Positions 53,033-63,604 of a stretch of DNA of 64,000 nt are shown here, piece by piece. A model generated the notes under the pieces. That model made no database searches. It worked only from the letters and a program-made list of their open reading frames with translations, and had not been told where the DNA came from. Both the position numbers and the translations under genes were made by a program. The number at the start of each line of letters is the position of its first letter. Position 1 is the first letter of the stretch. Origin of the DNA: Spongilla lacustris. Taxonomy: Eukaryota > Porifera > Demospongiae > Spongillida > Spongillidae. The stretch is from contig OX442437.1 of NCBI GenBank assembly GCA_949361645.1, forward strand, positions 4,799,668 to 4,863,667. Direction: 5' to 3'.

Positions 53033-55287
53033 TTACGAAAGTGAAGACGACCTAGCCAGTAATGCCCTAGCGTTGGCCCTGACCAGGACAATACTTAGTC
53101 TTCCATAAAGCCCAGACACCGCAGAAGACTTGGAACAGCCTGTTCGAGTGGCAATCCGCGTGGCGAGTCTGTCAAGACATCTACCAGCTTCTTCTCCCCA
53201 ACAACCATAAGTCTCCACTGATAAGGGGATACAGACCCAGCCCAGACGACTGCATTTTTCGTCGTTGGCAACATGTTTGCGAATTTCAGCAGCCGACGCA
53301 GCAGACCCAGCCATCACACTCGCTTCATTCAAAGTAGAAGGATTTAGCGCTGATGTAATGGTGAAATCCAATGCGGCAGGTTTGCCAAACTCCCAATTAG
53401 GCAGCAAGATATCTGCGGGGCGTGTGCGACTTCCCTCAACATCCAAGCCACTACCTGCCTCTATTTGACCTGCAATACAGGCCAGCTTACATGATTCCCA
53501 GAAGGTGTCACGCAGAGAGTTGTGCCTGAAGATTGAATCGCCTCCACTTTTACAAGTAAGGGCATGGTGACCCAGGGGGTCTAGGGCGTGTGATGGACAG
53601 AATGAACAACTGGAGCCGTTTTGAGAGGTGTCTAATCCGAGCCACCATTTTAGAGCCACCTGAAATTCAGGAGGATCGAGGTGTAAGTTCTTGTGGGGAG
53701 TTGGCATAACTGAAAGCCAAGCTGAGGCATGGGGAGAGGACACCGAGAGGAGCCGGGCGCAGTTAGCTGGTGAAGACGTATGGTCAAAGAGAATCTTGAA
53801 CTGGTGGTCTTCGATCATGGATGACAATTGCCTTTGGTGGGGAGGAGCATCGATTATGTCCTGTAAACCAATACCCTCCATACCCTCAACGGCGCCATTA
53901 AACTCAATAAGGGACTGCTCCAAGTGGGGGTTCTCTCCAAAAGCAATACCAAAATGACCCATGGAAGCAATGAAACAAGCACTTGAATGAAGTCTGAGAC
54001 TGCGAAGACCCAGGCCTCCCCTACTAGGACTCAACTGAGCTTGCATCCAAGCATCATCGGAGACGTCTACGCTTGTGCACTCTGTAAAACAATGACGGAT
54101 GTCCCGGTCAAAAATGCCTAGCCCTTCAGCAACCAAGGATGGTGGTGTAGATCTTGCCAAGTGGACCATTTTACAGAAGCTACCACAGAAGCGAAGCAAC
54201 AGGTAAGCAACCTGTGGGTCTTTGGATCCAACTTGCTGCAGCTTAGAGAGCAGAACATTTGCCTTGGCGCGCTGATTTGCAACAAATTTAGCACAAAACA
54301 AGATATCCCCAATGGGAGCTCCCAGTATCTCCATGTTAGGTGTATTGGACCGCTTCATACCCGGTGGGAAGGAATACATGTTTCCCTTGGAAAAAACCTC
54401 GCATTTAGAAACATTGAGGAAAAGGCCTAATTGAGGACCCAGCTCACTGAGTATGGTGATCACCCTGGCAACAGCCTTCTCTGAACCTGCTACAGCCCCA
54501 TCATCCATATACCATTTGTGGTACAAAAGGTGTGATGACACTTCATCGGTAGCAATAGTGCCTACCAGTTTCTGTAAGACTAGGCAAAAGAATAAAGGCC
54601 CCAGAGGATCCCCTTGTTGGACACCCGTTTCAGATGATAAGGTTCCCATAGAGTGGAAAAGCGTGGGATGCTGTCCGTAGCACCAAGCTGCCCACGGCAT
54701 TAGCTCGGGAAAGTGCAAGAGGCATTCATCAAGTAATCCCTGGCGTGAGACCATGTTGAATGCATTCTGGAAATCAATTTTAAGTACAACGAAATCTCCA
54801 TCGTTCCAGTGACTTTCGATGCAGTCCCTAAGGCCGTGGACGATTAACTCAGACCCTCCTGGGCAAGCCACTCCCACTTGATGTCCCTCAAAAAACTCAG
54901 TAGCCTTTGCTTTTGTTATCCTACAAAGGCATTTGCTTGTCAGCCGCCTTAGTACTTCCCCGACTGCGATAGGCCGAACATCTGGAGGGCTATCAGGCTT
55001 GTTTTTCACCAGTGCAATAAGACTACCACCCGCCAAGAATTTGGCAACACCTACTGGGGCTCGTCCGGAGGCCAGAAGATTCACTAACTCTCGAAGTGAA
55101 GCTTTTGTTATCCTACAAAGGCATTTGCTTGTCAGCCGCCTTAGTACTTCCCCGACTGCGATAGGCCGAACATCTGGAGGGCTATCAGGCTTGTTTTTCA
55201 CCAGTGCAATAAGACTACCACCCGCCAAGAATTTGGCAACACCTACTGGGGCTCGTCCGGAGGCCAGAAGATTCACTAACTCTCGAT
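53033..55287 (-). mobile_element. 5'-truncated non-LTR retrotransposon: reverse transcriptase plus restriction-like endonuclease
   Basis: One frame of about 750 codons is open to the stop at 53033. Reverse transcriptase motifs, counted from the first Val read as Met at 55276: motif A VVLKIDFQNAFN near 163-174, motif B TGVQQGDPLGPL near 217-228, catalytic YMDD at 256-259, then LNVSKCEVFS. The C-terminus has a CCHC knuckle (CSFC at 557-560, GHHALTC to 575) followed by RPADILLPNW and ALDFTI, the layout of the PD-(D/E)XK-type endonuclease in RLE-bearing non-LTR elements (R2, CRE, Utopia and relatives). The N-terminal part is missing: the frame begins in a partial codon beside an A/T repeat. A 192-bp in-frame duplication lies at the truncated end. 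The open frame suggests recent activity. Both flanks are A/T repeats, so target duplications cannot be defined. Confidence 0.92.
54909..55286 (-). repeat. Two perfect 192-bp tandem copies inside the retrotransposon frame
   Basis: The segment encoding NLLASGRAPVGVAKF through CLCRITKA occurs twice with a 192-bp period, exactly 64 codons, with no difference I can see. The second, outer copy ends at the truncation point. Confidence 0.95.
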
Positions 55288-55700
55288 TATTATATTATAT
55301 AATTATAATTATAATTATAATTATATATATAATTTTAGATAGATAACATATTAAAAAATAATAAAAGAAACATGCATACACTTGAACTACATGTAGTAAT
55401 AGTTATAAATACAATGTAGTTTGCAGAATCCCTGCAGTCCTTATACCAATGCAAAACTTTGAGCCTACAGTGTTAGATATTATTGCCAGAATTGAATGGC
55501 AGGTCGATCATCGCTTGATGGCTCCTATGACCCATGCATACCCTTTATGGCTAGCCACTGCTACACATGTACCTGACACCTAAAATAGTGTGGATGCTTT
55601 TGCACTAGTAGTGTACTTCAAACCCTCAGCATGAAGCTTGAATATTTTTCCTGGGCAAACAAACACTGGTAAGTTGGTCACCTCCTTCATCACTAACGTG
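55288..55700. other. A/T-rich flank of the retrotransposon
   Basis: TATAATTA repeats to about 55340, then unremarkable sequence with no gene recognised. Confidence 0.5.
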
Positions 55701-55717
55701 TTAGTGAGCAGCATCCA

Positions 55718-55892
55718 CTATGCTCATCATCCACTGTGCTCATCATCCACTGTGCTCATCATCCACTGTGCTCATCATCCACTGTGCCCATCATCCACTG
55801 TGCTCATCATCCACTGTGCTCATCATCCACTGTGCTCATCATCCACTGTGCCCATCATCCACTGTGCTCATCATCCACTGTGCTTATCATCT
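55718..55892 (+). repeat. 16-bp minisatellite
   Basis: About eleven units of CATCATCCACTGTGCT, two or more with GCC in place of GCT. Open frames through it come from the unit composition. Confidence 0.95.
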
Positions 55893-56239
55893 TCAAATGC
55901 TGCCATCTTCCAGGCCTGCCCAAGCGTTAAGCCTCCATATATGCATGCCCCACATGGTTAGATTAACAACTTTTGATAACTTCAAATACCTCTCCACAAC
56001 TATTGGTCATTTTTTGGTGCATCTAACTCAATGGCAGTTCTGTTTTTAATGTGCAAGAATCATTTGCTGATGACTTACCAGCCTCTTAGAAAATGAAAAT
56101 CTAAAGATTTTGAAGATGTTAGAAGGCTTATTTTTTCAGATCTACTATGTGATTACAAAACTTGTATGGATGCTGGGGCAGAGATAAATTTGCTATTGCA
56201 CCTTCACTTATGCACACACACCATGATACACAAGGTGAC

Positions 56240-56398
56240 CCCATGTCACTAAGTGACCCATGTGGCCCCACGTCCCCAGGTGACCCCACTTCCCCAGGTG
56301 ACCCCCCGTCCCCAGGTGATCCCACGTCCCCAGGTGAACCCACGTCCCCAGGTGACCCCACATCCCCAGGTGACCCCATGTCCCCAGGTGACCCCACA
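56240..56398 (+). repeat. CCCCAGGTGACCCCA minisatellite
   Basis: About nine to ten units of 15 bp, variable at the GTCC/TTCC/ATCC positions, in a multiple of three so that open frames exist on both strands. Confidence 0.95.
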
Positions 56399-56399
56399 G

Positions 56400-58389
56400 A
56401 ATGGTCAGGCCAGCATAATGACTCATGCCATTGTAGCTAGGGGAACTGACCAGAAACTAAAACATTTCCTACAATCTGCATTTTTGTGCAATTTTTTTTG
56501 TAGCACTGGAATCCTCAGAGTAGAAGTACTTTGCACCCCTGACAGTATTTGTTTCTGATAGCCAGCAGCAGATGAACACCTGCAAACATGTTGCCCAAGA
56601 TTTTGTGCATCAATGTTTCATGAATATTGAACTGAACAGTTCATTAATTCCATCTATGTCTAAAGCAATACCTTCTCATCCCCTTGCAGGTAGATATGAT
56701 TCTCCACTGAGATGGTGATATATCTGGTAACAAACCGCTGTCTATTGCCAGGGCTGCATCAATAACACATAGTACTCTGCCTGAAAGTGGTATTGGACAG
56801 TCTCCGCGAATTCGAATGGTCTGCATTTTCTTCAATCTGCTTGTTTACCGCACACACGTGCAATAAAATTGACAAACACCGCGAGACATTTCATTTTTAA
56901 TTCGATCTCAATGTAAAACTCCAGGCCAAGTATCGATATAGAAGCAATTCTTTTTGTAAAACGTAGTTCAACCACAGTTCTATATCAATCCCAGTTTCAT
57001 TTCTAACGAATGGGCCTCATGTTGTTAAAATGGTTTTAGGATAATATATTCATGACTATTCATTTGGCTCAACGTACGCTAAAGCCAAGTGGTTCTGAAT
57101 CACGAGGCTAGTTCGAATCCTGCAGAGCGAGATGGTGTTTTTTCACCCGAGGAGTTTGGCAAAATAAGGGTTGGGGCCCGCCTCTCATCCTCCCGCAGGT
57201 TTGACGACTTGACTGCCTCGCTAGATTATCACTTCGACAAATGATTAGTCCGCTTCTAAGAATACATCCGCGAAAGGTCTACTACTTATACAAATATTAA
57301 TTATTAAAAATTAAAAAAGTATCCGATTGTATTTTTTCTTCACGCATGCGCAGTTACCGAGATACCGTACGCTGGGCTGAGCGGTGCGACCCGTTACATT
57401 ATACCGGTATGTGTGTAGGAAAGAGCTGTTCTGATGCACTTTAAAAAAATCGATTTAGTGTTTACAGGGGAAGTTCAGTATTAGGCTACATGTACAGTTG
57501 TGATATTGAGGTTCAGCCCGGTGAAAAGCTACGCGAATCACTAAACTGAATAAATACAATAATTATCATTATTATATTTGTTTTCACTACAAAAAGTTAA
57601 TACATACATAACCATATCATTAAAACGACAGATAAATAGAAATGTAAAATGTCTTTGTGTGCTCCATCATCAAACCCTTAGCTAGACCACATCGCCATTT
57701 CCCTCTTGAAACCTCACAAACATGCACAGGCTTAAGATTGCAAAAGATAGCCTGGTTCTGGCAATACTTCTCCCATGTGATTGCAAGGCTAGCTATACGC
57801 TTGATAAAATGGTTTGCCTCTCTGTTTAGGAGTGCATCAACTGATCATGAAACAACAAAGGGTGTATTAGTGAATATATATTTTTAGGACTTGAAATTTA
57901 GCCTCGGAGTATGTTGCTTTTGACACTTTATAAATGTAGGATAAACTTAACATATAAGGATGGATTTGGCATGTACATGTATACCCCGCAGTTATAATAT
58001 TCATAGCTGAATCATTGTGTACAGTACATTGTACATGTACGTACAGGTCCAAGTAGTTAACCAATCACGTTAACTCAAGTGCAAGCAGCCATCCATTGAC
58101 ACAATATGTACTCCACATATACCCATGTATACTCAACATGTCCCCATGTTCTCCACATGCCCCTATGCACTCCACTAGACTGATTACCAGAGCATTCATT
58201 TCACGACCACCTTGACATTAGTATACTTTGTACCCCAGTATACATGGTCATGCCTATAATTATTATTTACCGGTATAAATTAAAATCGAGTAAATAATGA
58301 TGATAATAATAGTATAACATATACATAAGATAATATAGCAAGCAGGTAACACAGAACAGTTCAAAGGGGCTCAATCCTACTCAGGATGG
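56400..58389. other. Intergenic region, no confirmed gene
   Basis: A minus-strand frame at 56644-56835 looks mildly protein-like but matches nothing known. A GCATGCGCA motif at 57344-57353 resembles an NRF1 half-palindrome. A tRNA B-box-like GTTCGAATCC near 57111 does not fold into a tRNA. Nothing else is seen. Confidence 0.4.
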
Positions 58390-59080
58390 CCGATGCCACT
58401 AATCTCACAAGGCAGGGGGGTTCCACATAGCTTTGGCTTGGAGCAGGTGATTGCCAGCTGTGATGCCAACTGAGCAAAACTCTTGAACCCACGCACCATA
58501 GGTCTCAACAACCAAAGGGATATAAACCCATCCTAAATCTCCACACTTGCCACCATTACTGTTGTGCTTCCTTATCTCAGAGGCCTCAGCAGCTGCTCCT
58601 GAGGACACTCCCCTTCTGACAAGTTAAGTGAATTAAGCGGTGAGGTCACTGAGAAGTAAAATACTGCTGGCTTGCCTTGTCAGTGGTCATGATCTGGGGT
58701 CAGGTTATTGCCTAACTTTGACATTTAATAAGTGTGCCAAACGACAAGAATCAGCAAAAACATTCCTCAACAAATTATGAGGATGCACAACATCTCCCCC
58801 TCGTTTGCATGTGGCAGCATGGTGGCCTAGGGGATCCAGGATGGAATATGGGCAAAGGGAACACCATGAGCCACCTGAAGTGTCTAAGCCAAGCCACCAT
58901 CTGAGAGCAACTGACATGGTACTGGTTTGGTTCAAAGTTGAGGCCAAGACCTTCTGAGGGGATAATTGAAAGCCATGTGAGGGGCAGAGGTGGAAAGTAG
59001 GCATACCCAATTAGCTACTGAGGACAAGTTGAATAGGGCATGAAATTGTAAATCATCGAATATAATAGGCCTAATAATTT
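58390..59080 (-). pseudogene. Decayed 3' fragment of the same retrotransposon family
   Basis: Two broken frames align with the C-terminal third of the element at 53033-55287. 58705-59010 encodes VALRWWLGLDTSGGSWCSLC, then LDPLGHHAATCKRGGD, which is the CCHC block. 58405-58608 encodes EIRKHNSNGGKCGDLGW, then PLVVETYGAWVQE. The endonuclease Asp motifs are lost or disrupted between them. Confidence 0.85.
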
Positions 59081-59082
59081 CA

Positions 59083-59272
59083 GCCCTTGTGGCTGAGAAC
59101 AGGAAACATACCAACAATGACATGCAGGAACTGGGTTGGGTCTGCATCCCACTTGTGGTCGAGACCTATGGGTGTTGGGGTGCTGCAGCAGTGGCAGCTT
59201 TTTCTATGCTCGCTGGTCGCCTTTCCATTAATACAAGTCGAAGACCATCTTTGGAATATACAGCTGCCTAGG
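59083..59272 (+). pseudogene. Second 3' fragment of the retrotransposon family, opposite orientation
   Basis: The plus-strand reading AENRKHTNNDMQELGWVCIP, then VVETYGCWG and MLAGRLSINTSRRPS, matches the extreme C-terminus of the element. It directly abuts the minus-strand fragment, so the two form an inverted pair of 3' ends. Confidence 0.8.
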
Positions 59273-59778
59273 CTTCTTTAACATTCCATCATACATTCCC
59301 TGCTGCAATGGAAATAATTATAGATATGTAAAAACTAAATATGTAGTTGATTGTGATGAATGACTCAAATGCTGCAAAATGGAGAAGAAAGAGAAATCTC
59401 CTCACGAGACGTCATGCCATTCAAATTGCATTGGTAGTAAATAATAACAACATTAACAATAATGATGTAGCATCCACCTCCATAGCTTACCTGCTCCTGG
59501 TCAGAGTCGCATAGGGTAGTCGGCTGTATAGATCAAATGCAGTAAAAAACCGCTTTCCTTACCGGCTGAGATCTTGTATGGATACCATTGTGCACTTGGA
59601 TATAAATCTTTTTGCCTAGTGCATTTTTGACCACTCATGTGTGTTGGCCGATGTCGCGCCAGGTTAAAGCAGAGATTATCTCTGGTTAAAGCGAAGTGAC
59701 CATAACTCGTCGAGCTCGGATGTAATTAATCCCTCAATCGCGTGCATTGGGGGTTAAAACAAGTATTAACAATTTGAC
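59273..59778 (+). other. Upstream region of the GST gene
   Basis: No other gene is seen. CAGAGATTATCTCTG near 59670 is almost palindromic. No TATA box is evident within 100 bp of the ATG. Confidence 0.4.
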
Positions 59779-60387
59779 ATGCCGCCACAGTACAAACTGC
59801 TTTACTTCAAAGCCAGAGGCATTGGCGAGCTTATCCGCCTCATATTCGCGCATGCTGGCGTGGACTTTGTCGACGAAAGACTCATCTATGGTGGCGATTG
59901 GGACACAACGCGCGCGCCGTTTGGCGTCCTCCCCGTTCTAGAAGTGGACGGGCACGTGCTCGGAGGTAGCATGGTCATCGCGCGTTACGTGGCCGAGAAG
60001 CACGGGGTGGCCGGTTCCAACGACTTTGAGAATGCCTTCCTTGCCAGCATTGTTGACGCGGACAGAGATCTGCTCATTAAGTTTGCCGCCTACTATGAAG
60101 AAAAGGACGAGTCCAAAAAGGCCGAACTGAAGAAGCAGTTTGACGAGGAGCACGTGCCCACTACTCTGGGTTACTTCCAAAAGCTGGCTTCGGGAAACAA
60201 CTGTCGGGACGGTTGGCTGTATGGCCCACGGCCAACGTATGCGGACTTTGCAGTGTACCTGACGTTGACGAGGTTACAGCCAGAGGCTGTAGAGAAGTTT
60301 ACTGCTCTGACGAGGTTAAAGAACAGCGTAGAGAAGCTGCCTAACATCGCTAAATGGATAGCTGAACACCCGCAAACTGGTCTTTGA
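59779..60387 (+). CDS. Sigma-class glutathione S-transferase (intronless, 202 aa)
   Basis: A cytosolic enzyme that conjugates glutathione to electrophiles; members of this class include prostaglandin D synthase. The protein has the full class length of about 200 residues. The N-terminal thioredoxin-like half starts YKLLYFKARGIGELIRL, with the catalytic Tyr at position 9. It continues with GVLPVLEVDG, where Pro 52 fits the cis-Pro that contacts glutathione, and GGSMVIARY, where Ser 64 replaces the usual Gln-Ser pair by Gly-Ser. The C-terminal half is helical, with DGWLYGPRPTYADFAVY near 145-160. The ATG is the first in the frame and gives the typical MP start. Unlike the other host genes here it has no intron, and its coding sequence is rich in C/G at third positions. 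A retrocopy origin is possible but there is no poly(A) remnant. Confidence 0.94.
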   Translation: MPPQYKLLYFKARGIGELIRLIFAHAGVDFVDERLIYGGDWDTTRAPFGVLPVLEVDGHVLGGSMVIARYVAEKHGVAGSNDFENAFLASIVDADRDLLIKFAAYYEEKDESKKAELKKQFDEEHVPTTLGYFQKLASGNNCRDGWLYGPRPTYADFAVYLTLTRLQPEAVEKFTALTRLKNSVEKLPNIAKWIAEHPQTGL

Positions 60388-60480
60388 GCGTTATATTATG
60401 TGATATAGGATATGGATCGCGTAATTATTATTGACATTAATTCGTCCTATACCTATACCCCTAGCTAGCTAGCGTTATAG

Positions 60481-60484
60481 GGGG

Positions 60485-60519
<35 letters not shown>

Positions 60520-60520
60520 G
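60481..60520 (+). repeat. G-run of about 38 bp after the GST gene
   Basis: GGGGGGGAGG followed by about 28 G, 95 bp after the stop and therefore probably in the 3' untranslated region. Confidence 0.9.
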
Positions 60521-60591
60521 GTATTTCACTTTTTAAAAAAATTTCTTGTTTCTACCACTGAAAATATGTACTGGGTAACACTGAATGTGAA

Positions 60592-60597
60592 AATAAA
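60592..60597 (+). terminator. Candidate poly(A) signal of the GST gene
   Basis: AATAAA 205 bp after the stop; a second AATAAA lies at 60659-60664. Confidence 0.5.
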
Positions 60598-61092
60598 TTT
60601 CAAAGAATTTTATAACCCCTGTACATGCCCCTTGAAGTTCTTGCATATATCGTGAATGAATAAAACAGAGGATGGCATGAGTAGAAACAAGGTCTAAAGG
60701 GGGGAAATGCCTTGGAGGTGTAGGCTGCTTTATAAAATCAGGTGATCTTACTCATGGTGCTTTGCCAAACAAAGACTGTTGCTTTTTGTGCATTAATACA
60801 TGTACTTAGTTGAGCTATTTGTGATATATTGGCAACATCTACTAGTGCAATGTACTCCTGCTTTTCAATGGCTTTATCTCTTGCCTGCTAGAACTGAATG
60901 CTGTAAGCTCCTAAATTTGGACAAGGCTGCATTTAACTTTGCCACTGATAGTCAATTATGCATTCTAGGTATGCTTTTGAAATGTGAAGGGGTATAGAAG
61001 TAATGTATTAATACTCTCATAAACCAGTTTTTCACATTCAGTGTGACACAGTACATATTATCAGAATGGAAGAAAAGGAAAATAGAAAATAA

Positions 61093-61094
<2 letters not shown>

Positions 61095-61146
<52 letters not shown>
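61095..61146 (+). repeat. CA microsatellite
   Basis: (CA)n of about 50 bp in intergenic sequence. Confidence 0.95.
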
Positions 61147-61148
<2 letters not shown>

Positions 61149-61182
61149 CTCTTATGCTACTCATGTTTTTATGTCATGGTTT

Positions 61183-61358
61183 ACAGTACACTTGCTCATA
61201 ATGCATAATGACGGTTTGGATATAAAGCAATGCATTATTAGAAATATGCGATACCATGTTCCTAGTTGAACAGATGGAACCAGCTTGGATTGACCCAATC
61301 TCAATGCAGTATGAGAATTATGCATTAGTGTAGCATGCATTATGAGCAAGTGTACTGT
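61183..61358. repeat. Small element with perfect 24-bp inverted ends
   Basis: ACAGTACACTTGCTCATAAT plus GCAT at 61183-61206 recurs exactly inverted at 61335-61358. The 176-bp unit has no coding potential and no clear target duplication. Confidence 0.8.
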
Positions 61359-62012
61359 GCTTATCAACTCAATCGTGTCAAGTTTTTGGCTAGATTTTCA
61401 TAGAAAGACTGACTGCTCTTTTAGGAGAGGGAATGCATGCAAGTTCCCAGGTCAGAGTGGACCAACATATGGGTAGATTCTCTTGTTTTGTTATGTGAGG
61501 GTGTGCTTTCAATACCTATACAGTTAAGTAATTTTGCACAACATGATTGTGCATACTGTATAAGTATGAAAACCTCTGTGCTAAATAAGGTGTGCTTTTA
61601 AAATGTAATATTGTGAGCTTCTAGCTGTGTGCATTATTCATTTAAACACCTGTAAGTTTTAGCTAATGTGGAAGATTGCAGTTTTATAGAAAGATGTGCT
61701 TTGCATCATGATGTGAGTCATATTGGATCATAGTGTGTGCTGTTGCTTAAATGTGTCTGCTTTAACAGATGTTTGGGTTTGGTCTCAACAAAAGTTAGAA
61801 AGAGCACCAGTACATAATCTTGATGCTGACCAAAGTGTTTGGCTTTATAATTATTACAGCTTCATCAGCACAAGTTAAATGTGCAGCACATTATATAATT
61901 GATGATACTGTTACCATGCAGGATGATACAAAGGATATTCCAAGGTAGCCAAAATGTGTAAAACCTGAATTGTGCCTCTTGCAAAATTGCAAATCTAACT
62001 TGGATTAAAGGA
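61359..62012. other. Intergenic sequence, nothing recognised
   Basis: A/T-rich, with scattered CATG and ATGCAT motifs and no coding segment supported. Confidence 0.5.
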
Positions 62013-63148
62013 TCTAAAGATGTGGCACATATGAACTCGGTACCGTTTTTAATGATGACTTTTAATGTGTTTTTGAAAACATTATATTTCCACAACCATA
62101 CATCCGTTTCTTGCCAAATTCGAGAAACTTATTGCCCCATCCCTTACGTACATATAGTGCGATTTTGATGTTATAGATTCATTCTGCTGGCTGTATCCGA
62201 GGCCTGATAGGTCCCGGAGGTAAAACGTATCATAACTCCAACATCGAAAATACTTTTAATGCCAAATTTTAATCACTAGTAGGAAAATGATGTCCAACCA
62301 AACGGTGACTTTTCGCAATACCTTTATAGCCTTGGTTCAGGCGAGGCTTATTGTCAAACTTAGTGCAGCGGTGAACCATTTTTCATTACGTGCCACCATA
62401 GATTGTATTATACTATCTATGGTGCCACACCTCCATTTCTACGTGACGTCAAATATTTATTGCTTATTGTATAAATGGACGGCTAAGGCACGATTCCACG
62501 TAAAAGAAATGTGTATTTGTCAGTGTTTAGGTAGAAAAGATGCTTCATAAAATAAAGGCTGACATTGCCTAGTTCGGGTAAAGCTTAATTTCATGAAAAC
62601 AAAATGGCAGACAATAAGATCTCGATTATATTCCCGCTCCATCGTCGTCTGATTCGGTGCCATCTTCATTAAGTCCAGATCCCTCTTCAAAGTTATCTTC
62701 TGATTCGCTTCCTGAACTCTCCAAGTCTTCCGTGTTTATTCCGCGTGACGTCACGTAGAAATGGGGGTGTGGCACATAGGTAAATTTCAAAAATGGTTCA
62801 CCGCTGCACTAAGTTTGACATTCAACCTCGCCTGAACCATCGCTATAAAGGTATTGCGAAAAGTCACCGTTTGGTTGGACACCATTTTCCCAAATTTGGC
62901 ATTAGAAATATTTTCGGTGTTGGAGTTATGATACGTTTTACCTCCGGGACCTATCAGGCCTCGGATACAGCCAGCAGAATGAATCTATACCATCAAAATC
63001 GCACTATATGTACGTAAGGGATGGGGCAATAGGTTTCTCGAATTTGGCAAGAAAGTGATGTATGGTTGTGGAAATATAACGTTTTCAAAAACACCTTAAA
63101 AGTCATCATTAAAAACGGTACTGAGTTCATATGTGCCACATCTTTAGA
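62013..63148. mobile_element. Fold-back element with arms of about 400-440 bp
   Basis: The left arm (62013-62451) and right arm (62746-63148) are inverted copies at roughly 90 percent identity by eye. The outer ends read TCTAAAGATGTGGCACATAT inward, and the inner ends read TGACGTCACGTAGAAATGG and its complement. The left arm has an extra palindromic insert near 62390-62425. The spacer of about 290 bp encodes on the minus strand an acidic Ser/Glu/Asp tail (LESSGSESEDNFEEGSG to a stop), open back into the right arm as VPHPHFYVTSRG. Long inverted arms with little coding content fit a Foldback-type or non-autonomous DNA transposon. No target duplication was identified. Confidence 0.75.
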
Positions 63149-63236
63149 GAAACTTGTTTACAATTGTATGCATGGGTTACTGAGTTCATATGTGCCACAT
63201 CTTTAGAGAAACTTGTTTACAATTGTATGCATGGGT
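63119..63236 (+). repeat. Two 59-bp tandem copies at the right edge of the fold-back element
   Basis: ACTGAGTTCATATGTGCCAC through GTATGCATGGGTT is repeated perfectly with a 59-bp period. The first copy contains the outer terminus of the right arm plus about 30 bp of flank, so the duplication spans the element boundary. Confidence 0.9.
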
Positions 63237-63573
63237 GGACCATTTACAATGTATAAATGACTACCCTTGAACTTTTATGTTACGCAATTTTTTATTGTGC
63301 TCTTGCCAATGCCTAAATGAAAGAAAGATGTAAATTAAGGCAGTATATTACTAGAACACATACCTAATTCCTTAGTTTATCTTTTACTGCTATATGGTGC
63401 CATAGGTGGTGTATATACCTATGTACATGTTATACATCCGTGTTTTGTAAAACTTCAAGGGTACTGTACAGGGGGGTTACTCTTAGTATAAAAATTTAAA
63501 ATACACGTTTTCCTATGTTTCTTAATGCCCTCCATATTCTGAGAGGGGTAGAAACCAAAGTCATACCTAAGAC

Positions 63574-63604
<31 letters not shown>

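Noticed and set aside
57080..57140. Possible tRNA gene around GTTCGAATCC
   Set aside because: The B-box-like motif and a weak anticodon-arm match are present, but the T stem does not pair well and no acceptor stem can be formed with upstream sequence.
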